Source of the DNA: Cryptomeria japonica
Taxonomy: Eukaryota; Streptophyta; Pinopsida; Cupressales; Cupressaceae
Length of the DNA stretch: 64,000 nt
Assembly: GCF_030272615.1 (NCBI RefSeq)
Contig: NC_081411.1
Location: 186,396,949 to 186,460,948, forward strand
Direction: 5' to 3'
Shown here: positions 58,369 through 64,000 of the stretch, in pieces
How the letters are laid out: every line of letters begins with the position of its first letter
Position numbering within the stretch: the stretch's first letter is position 1
Position numbers and translations under genes: made by a program
The notes under the pieces: model-generated
Told to the model about the DNA's origin: nothing
Databases searched by the model: none
Seen by the model: the letters and a program-made list of their open reading frames with translations, nothing else

Positions 58369-59497
58369 TGTTGGTATCAATGAACACTGAGAGGGGGGTG
58401 AATCAATATTCTGCAATTAACAACTTTCTTAATTTGATTCTTAAACCATTAGACGTAAATATATAAAACCAAAGTGCAAAAACTTAACACACACAAGCAC
58501 ATAACCATAACACTAAATTTTTTACGTGGAAACTCAAAAAGGGAAAAACTATGATAGGATTGAGACCCACAATATTATAATACTATGATCAGAAGTATAA
58601 TAATATCACAAGGGAACGCACATGCGTTCATGCACACTTCCTAGAGCTCACTACTCAATTACAAGAAGAGGCCTGCAAACCTTGGAGGACTCCCTGTCCT
58701 ACAAATGATTACAGATGATAACAAATTGTCTGAACTAATGAATAGCATCTACAAATGCAAAAATGCAGTTTCGATTAAGCACAACAAGTTCTTTCATTGT
58801 TTTGACACACTAATCTATTTTGCTTTTCTCTATCATATACTAGAGCATTAGTCCAAGCATAATGCATGTGAAGCTATGCACTAACACTCATACAATATTT
58901 ACACACACACATCTATCTCCAAAATTCTCAAAATAGATCGGTCTTATATATCCACACCACTTGATTAGGTCACAAATATGTCGGCTTCAAAATACTTGCA
59001 AAACATGAAATGTGTAACAATAATTCGGCTTAATTCGATTACAAATCCATAAGCGGACCTAAAAAAATTGATTAAATACTTCACACATGTCATCTCGACC
59101 ACCTCAAACTTAAAACCAATCAAAAAATCATCCCAAAGATTCTGCATAAAGTGCTTCATCACTAATAACCCTGTTCTTCTTGAAATACCGAATACCAGAT
59201 CTTCTATCTTGCATGAGAATCAATACTAGAGGCTAGGATTGGAAAAAAAATTATTTCTAACATCCAATTAACTACCTCTTCCACCACAACCAAAATTGTG
59301 CAACCAAAATTGAGTTCTGCTCAATGTACCCATACTTTGTGTTCGACCTTCCAGAATTAAACAAAATGAATATCAAACTTCTGGTAAAACAATTCAGCAT
59401 ATACCAGAAGCGAAATTTGATTTGAGTTGCCATCAATGACAACCCAAAAACATTCCTTAAGCACTTAACTCAACTGGTACAATGTGTCTTGCCAACA
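58369..59497 (-). repeat. 5' LTR of copia-3
   Basis: 1,129 bp, TGTTGGTATC...GTCTTGCCAACA on the plus strand, with the conserved copia block 'tttttacgtggaaactcaaa' near 58517 and the G-rich 'gagaggggggtgaatc' near its left end. Its right part is repeated at 53068-53335. Confidence 0.88.
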
Positions 59498-60709
59498 CAT
59501 ATATCAGTGGTGACATAACTTTGATCACATTTTATTGATTTGCATTATTTTCTTAAATGAGACCTTTTAAGTGTTCATACCAATAAATGAGAATAGTTTT
59601 GGCTTAGTGGTGGATTCTTTAAGTCTTCATGTGTATAGAGTAAGCTTTACTAGAAGGCTTGATGTGTATTTTTATTACTCTCAAATTATTTATTAAGATT
59701 GTGGAGATGTATTTTACATCTCAAACCAATATAAGAATGCTGAAAAAACTATTTTTATTTTTTACCATCTAACAATCTCGCCAATGAAGTATATAAAGGT
59801 CCATTATATTTCAACAAAAATATCTTAAAAGATGTTTGAAAATAGTTTTAAAAATGGGGTAAACTTTTTCTTGTCATTATTAATTGAAAAACTATTTTAT
59901 GTGCTCAACCTTCTTTGTGGATGCCTAAAATGATATTTTTTACCTGATATATTATTCTAGAATATATGTATATAAGATATGTCATTTTCAGCTCAAACTT
60001 ATATGTCCTCTATGAAGTACAAACACCTTCACCATTATGCACACTCAAGACTTGAAAAATTTATTTATAAGCAATATATAAATATCATAAACAATTGTTT
60101 TATGCACATTCTTTGAAAGGGTTCAAAAAATTAGACATAAAATCTAATTCATCTTTTTAATTTATTTAACCTCTCAATCTTTAAACAAAACTCAAATCCA
60201 ATATTATTATCTTACTTCCAATACTAAAAAAAATATTAATTAAATTATATTGTGAGTCTATATATACATAAATAATATAAATATATTAACATGAATCACT
60301 ACCTACTCAAAATATAAATCAATAAATTTAATCTAAAAACCATACAATTAAATTATAATTGAACAAACCACTTCCTCCCTATCACAAGTTATAATATTAA
60401 CTATCGACTAATGTGATTATTAAAATATTATTTACATTCATATAAACAAGAGCTTTCAAGTGTTGCACGTAATAGATGTTGCTCAAACTTGCTAAATTTC
60501 CCTCCAAAAGAATAGATCATTTCTACCATCCATGAAGAATGCGATAAGCGACAAGAAAGACAAAAGACAAGCATGTAAAACACAATTCCTTTGATCGAAA
60601 TTCAAGATATCTGTTTCCTTCTTCATAGGCTTAGATGGCTAAGCGCAACAACATCAATGATACAGTGCATTCAAACATTGATGATCCAACAATGGCATGA
60701 CAACAAACA
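59498..60709. other. Intergenic AT-rich region, no gene seen
   Basis: About 1.2 kb between copia-3 and the F-box gene; low-complexity AT-rich sequence without open frames of interest or LTR ends that I can define. It includes the 3' flank of the F-box gene; no clear polyadenylation signal was identified. Confidence 0.6.
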
Positions 60710-61864
60710 CTAAGGCCACCAAACATTGTTGATCTCAAAAGCACGAACTGATGTTGGACGTGTTTGTGTAAACATTGCCATCTGTCTTCCTTCAATCGTC
60801 TGCATCATTCTTCCTTCTCCATCAAACACAACCATCTTAATCCTGGGCAAGTGCACACAAATACATCCACTCCTGTCTACCACTACTTGTGCACTTCTCT
60901 GGCTGCCAAAGTCGTTCACAATCCCAGTATACAAAACTTCTCTACATAGACTCCTCGGCAATTCTGGCAGTTCTGACCATCTCTCATCCCCATCATCTTC
61001 ATTCAATCTCCATAAGCACAGATCCTTACTGTACACTAAGACCACCTTCCCATCATACCCAGTTAACTGCCAATGATAAAAACTTTGAGAAAGGGATCTA
61101 TCTACTAACTCTGGATGTCTAATAACATTCCAATGCTTCTTTCCTACATCTAATGATACAACATCCAATCTGCATCCGTTCAGCCCAAGGTAAGTTGAGT
61201 TAACCCAATAAAACCTTCCTCTAGAATACACCCCTTCCCCCAATGGATAAACTGATCTGGTTGTATTCATCTGCAATTTCGTCCAGGCATTGGTCTGTGA
61301 ATTAAAAACCTCCACCACCATATTGCTTTCCTCTCCGATGATTAGACTTCTTCCAATGATTAAGATGCAGACCCTTGTGGAGCCGTCGAAGGCCAATCCA
61401 ATGAAATCATATCGTCTGAGTTGAATAGGAGAAGGAAGCTCTTTCCATGTTCTGGTGACAGGATTGCAAATGTAGAATAAAGTGGGAGCTTCATCCTTGG
61501 AGCAGCAAAGCACGCTCTTGCAGGAAGTAACTACATTCATGGAGTCAGGTGCCAAAAATTCTAAGGAGAGTTTATATACGTGGGAATTAAGTGCTGGTTG
61601 AAGTAGATATAGATTGTTATTGAGAGAATTTATCCAATGTGAAGGATGCAGGCGGCCAATAAGAAACGCAGGGGTAGAACAGGGATATACAAATTGTATT
61701 ATCCTTTGGAAGCACTGTGATGGAGAGAGAAGAAATTTCCATTGTTTACAAACTGCCCTGAACTTCGCAGTCACCAAAGTGGGCAGCTTGGCTAAAACGA
61801 TTATGAGTAATTCTTCTGGTAGCCTGCACCATATCTCAGAATCCATCTCCATCTCTTCTTTCAA
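60710..61864 (-). CDS. F-box protein with kelch-type C-terminal region
   Basis: An uninterrupted, intronless frame of 384 codons, ATG at 61862-61864 and TAG at 60710-60712. Residues about 11-50 form an F-box: 'LPEELLIIVLAKLP', then 'AKFRAVCKQWKFLL', the helix pattern that binds SKP1 in SCF ubiquitin ligases. The rest fits an F-box-associated beta-propeller/kelch-like substrate-binding region, with 'CNPVTRTWKELP' (about residue 133) and 'VEVFNSQTNAWTKLQ' (about residue 190) as blade-type repeats and tryptophans at regular spacing. Length is usual for plant F-box/kelch proteins. Composition is less AT-rich than the surroundings and there are no stops, so it is probably a live gene. The substrate is unknown. 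An upstream in-frame methionine was not found. Confidence 0.88.
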   Translation of the reverse strand: MKEEMEMDSEIWCRLPEELLIIVLAKLPTLVTAKFRAVCKQWKFLLSPSQCFQRIIQFVYPCSTPAFLIGRLHPSHWINSLNNNLYLLQPALNSHVYKLSLEFLAPDSMNVVTSCKSVLCCSKDEAPTLFYICNPVTRTWKELPSPIQLRRYDFIGLAFDGSTRVCILIIGRSLIIGEESNMVVEVFNSQTNAWTKLQMNTTRSVYPLGEGVYSRGRFYWVNSTYLGLNGCRLDVVSLDVGKKHWNVIRHPELVDRSLSQSFYHWQLTGYDGKVVLVYSKDLCLWRLNEDDGDERWSELPELPRSLCREVLYTGIVNDFGSQRSAQVVVDRSGCICVHLPRIKMVVFDGEGRMMQTIEGRQMAMFTQTRPTSVRAFEINNVWWP

Positions 61865-62220
61865 TGAAATTTATTTTTGTGAAATCTGTTCCTCTCATAT
61901 TCAGCTCAAATCAAAAGCAATTGATTTCTGGGCGATTTTTATCTCGTCGCACACAAAAGAGAAAGAACCTCACGGATTGATTTCATCGAATTCCATCGTA
62001 TGAAACTTGTGCGCTAAGGGATAGAATTTGAAGAAACTTCTGTCGAGCTGAAGTGCCGTATTTGTTGACTGTAAAGCAATAACGTGAAGGCCTAAGCCAA
62101 AACACGGGGCGAGTGCCTTGTCTGAGTTTGCCATTTCCTTAGCTACGAAAACAACTTTTTAAGGTAAACGCTTGGCATGATTACAAAAAGAGCGTTGTTT
62201 TCAATTGCTTGCATTAGGAA
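61865..62220 (-). promoter_or_regulatory. Presumed upstream region of the F-box gene
   Basis: About 350 bp upstream of the ATG on the minus strand is clearly less AT-rich than the rest of the flank and would hold the 5' UTR and core promoter. I see no unambiguous TATA box, so the call is positional. The plus-strand ORF at 61614-62003 is the antisense shadow of the gene. Confidence 0.3.
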
Positions 62221-64000
62221 ATATGGTGTGCCAAACCATTACCTTTTCATCTATCAAAATGCTCCAACATCTCTATAAATATAATTCCATTAAGAAATGG
62301 ATATAAATTTATAATCCTTCATCCATCAAAACATCCATTAATTCGTAATAAAAATCTTAAAATATCAAACTCATTTTTTTATCTATATTAATCTTATATT
62401 TATTTGTCAATCCTCATAGGTCCTAGTTCATCAACCAATATAACTCTAATCAAAATGATTCATGTTAACCTACACCACTTAAAGAAACTATTCTATCACA
62501 AGAGGGTCCTTCATGCCAAGAACAAAGTCAAAACTAAGATATGTTTGGAAACCTACCCTCCTACATAAGTCCATTACCACATGTAATTTCACAGAATAAG
62601 AAAATTTTCAAGCATTTTAATCAACCTAATGCATTCAATCAATCCAAATTATTCTAAAAAGATTGTTTCTTAAAGGGATACAAGTAAACAAACATAATAC
62701 AACTTACGAACCTAAGGAGTTGTCACATAATCCTTCACTTACCCTCCTAACAATTACAAGATCCATAAATGTTATGAAATCTCAAATCTATAAGCATCAT
62801 GAAATCAAAATAAACTCCATTTATTAATTCTTATAGTTCAAAAACTATATCCATGTTCAAATTGATAGTGGAGAAATTAAGGTTGAATATAGTGAATTGA
62901 TGGGTAAATGAAAGAAGTTGGGTTCACTTTTTTTTGTAGAATGTCGAAACTTTTTTTCTTCAAATTAAAGTTAATCATACTTGAAGTAAAAAATTGAAGT
63001 AGTTGCATATAGAATATTAAGAAATTTTAGTAGTATGAAATGTAGGATTTGAGTCTAGCTTTCAAGTATATCATTTATTTTGATATTCAGATGATACAAA
63101 ACAACTTTGTATAGGATGCACAAATATCACTTTTTTAAATTTAAATTTTTAGAGTCATATGATGCATATGTACGAAGAGCATAATTTGACCTAAATAAAA
63201 TGATTTTTCTATTTTATTTTGAAGAAAGATGTGTATTATTGTGAAGTTTGATGAGGATAGTTTTTACTAATTATTTTCTTAATACATATTTTAATTTACC
63301 TTTTTATTGGCTCTAATTACTATTTTTGAAAATCCCTTGTGTATGGCAAAACTAATTTGGGCTAAACTAATCGTAAAATTATAATATTTTTTTCACTGTG
63401 TAAAGAATGATGTCTAGATTTATGACATAATTTTTTGGATTTTTTTTAAAATTAAAAGTTATTAGAAAAATACTAATACTTTGACATTTACTGTTTATGA
63501 TCAATTTTATTTAAAAAATATGAATAAATTTTGTTAAAGATATTTTCTCTCTTGATGTTTCAATGACATTGTACTTGAAGGTCCAAGTCTAAAGATTATG
63601 TTTCCAAGACTAAAAAATGAAATATCTATAGATTTAAAATATGAAATGTTATAAAATTCGTACCCACTCTAAAACACACAACCATTCTAAAAAGGAGTAG
63701 GAATATGATGTAATTACCAATGGGTACCCATTCTAAAATAAACTAGGTGCCCTAGGTGCCCCCTCTAAAAATATGGATGCTATTTTTAAAAATAAAAATA
63801 GGTAGAAATTTAAGTTCAAAAGTTAATCCTAAAAAAGTACTCATTTTTAATAAAATCAGCATTTTTTAAGCCTAAAACTTTTCTTAAAAGTAGACCCAAC
63901 TTCTTGCACTTACCTTGATAGTGGATACATCTACATCACACAATTACACATGATTGTACTAATTTCTTTGTTGAAAGCATGATTAAACTAATCTACAACC
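62221..64000. other. Intergenic AT-rich region, no gene seen
   Basis: About 1.8 kb of AT-rich sequence with no open frame of interest, tRNA-like structure, or recognisable LTR ends or coding pieces of the elements described elsewhere in the window. Confidence 0.6.

Larger units (their letters stand above)
53068..59497 (-). mobile_element. Non-autonomous copia-like LTR element copia-3 with unknown ORF
   Basis: A minus-strand element with a full 5' LTR (58369-59497), an initiator-Met-type PBS, a gag-like coiled-coil/zinc-knuckle ORF, a long ORF of unknown type, the copia PPT (CAAAGGGGGATAT) and a truncated 3' LTR (53068-53335). Neither protease, integrase, RT nor RNase H motifs are seen over 5 kb of interior, so pol has been replaced, not merely shortened. 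Copia affiliation rests on PBS, PPT and LTR ends shared with copia-1 and copia-2. Confidence 0.78.

Noticed and set aside
61614-62003. 129-codon plus-strand ORF
   Set aside because: Antisense to the start of the F-box gene; no domain of its own.
1-64000. Endogenous pararetrovirus (caulimovirus-type) copies
   Set aside because: RT-bearing pieces all have the copia order with integrase before RT and lie between LTRs; no movement-protein or coat-protein motif was seen.
59498-64000. tRNA or other structured RNA genes
   Set aside because: No cloverleaf with T-loop GGTTCGA-type sequence or A/B boxes was recognised by eye.

Overview
The window looks like intergenic DNA from a large, repeat-rich seed-plant genome, most likely a gymnosperm. 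This is an inference from the depth of nesting of old, decayed LTR retrotransposons, the single compact host gene, and plant-type Ty1/copia and Ty3/gypsy domains. No species can be assigned from the sequence alone. The only convincing host gene is an intronless F-box/kelch-type gene on the minus strand at 60710-61864.

Layout. (1) 1-15377: a minus-strand gypsy element (called G3) whose gag is split by a plus-strand copia element (copia-1, 1103-12119). Copia-1 carries two solo LTRs, one in its integrase (4854-6420) and one in its 3' LTR (9051-10487), each with a perfect 5-bp target duplication. (2) 15378-26060: an array of about 20-bp, partly palindromic units, cut by a minus-strand copia element (copia-2, 17507-24274, perfect CTTAG duplication). 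It is followed by about 735 bp of almost pure polypurine (26061-26795). (3) 26796-29763: the 5' part of a plus-strand gypsy-like element (G4) with two PBS-like sites. (4) 29764-50828: a minus-strand gypsy element (G1) whose gag is interrupted by a 16.4-kb minus-strand element (G2, 34382-50743). G2 has LTRs, PBS, PPT, a repeat-rich gag-like region, a protease and a G-patch-like segment, but no reverse transcriptase or integrase that I can see. Inside G2 a 4.97-kb TG...CA unit inserted, and then about 3.25 kb (gag plus part of the insert) was tandemly duplicated. (5) 50829-53067: an LTR and partial interior of another minus-strand element (G5). (6) 53068-59497: a minus-strand copia-like element (copia-3) with a gag-like coiled-coil/zinc-knuckle protein, no pol, and a long ORF I do not recognise. 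(7) 59498-64000: AT-rich DNA around the F-box gene.

How it fits together: the insertions can be ordered by nesting, target duplications and the tandem duplication. No operon-like or cooperative gene system is present. The most unusual objects are the pol-less elements (copia-3 and G2), the palindromic array with its polypurine neighbour, and the large TG...CA insert with 11-bp terminal inverted repeats. All retroelement genes carry stops or frameshifts and are treated as pseudogenes. Domain calls come from reading translated motifs, not from database searches.
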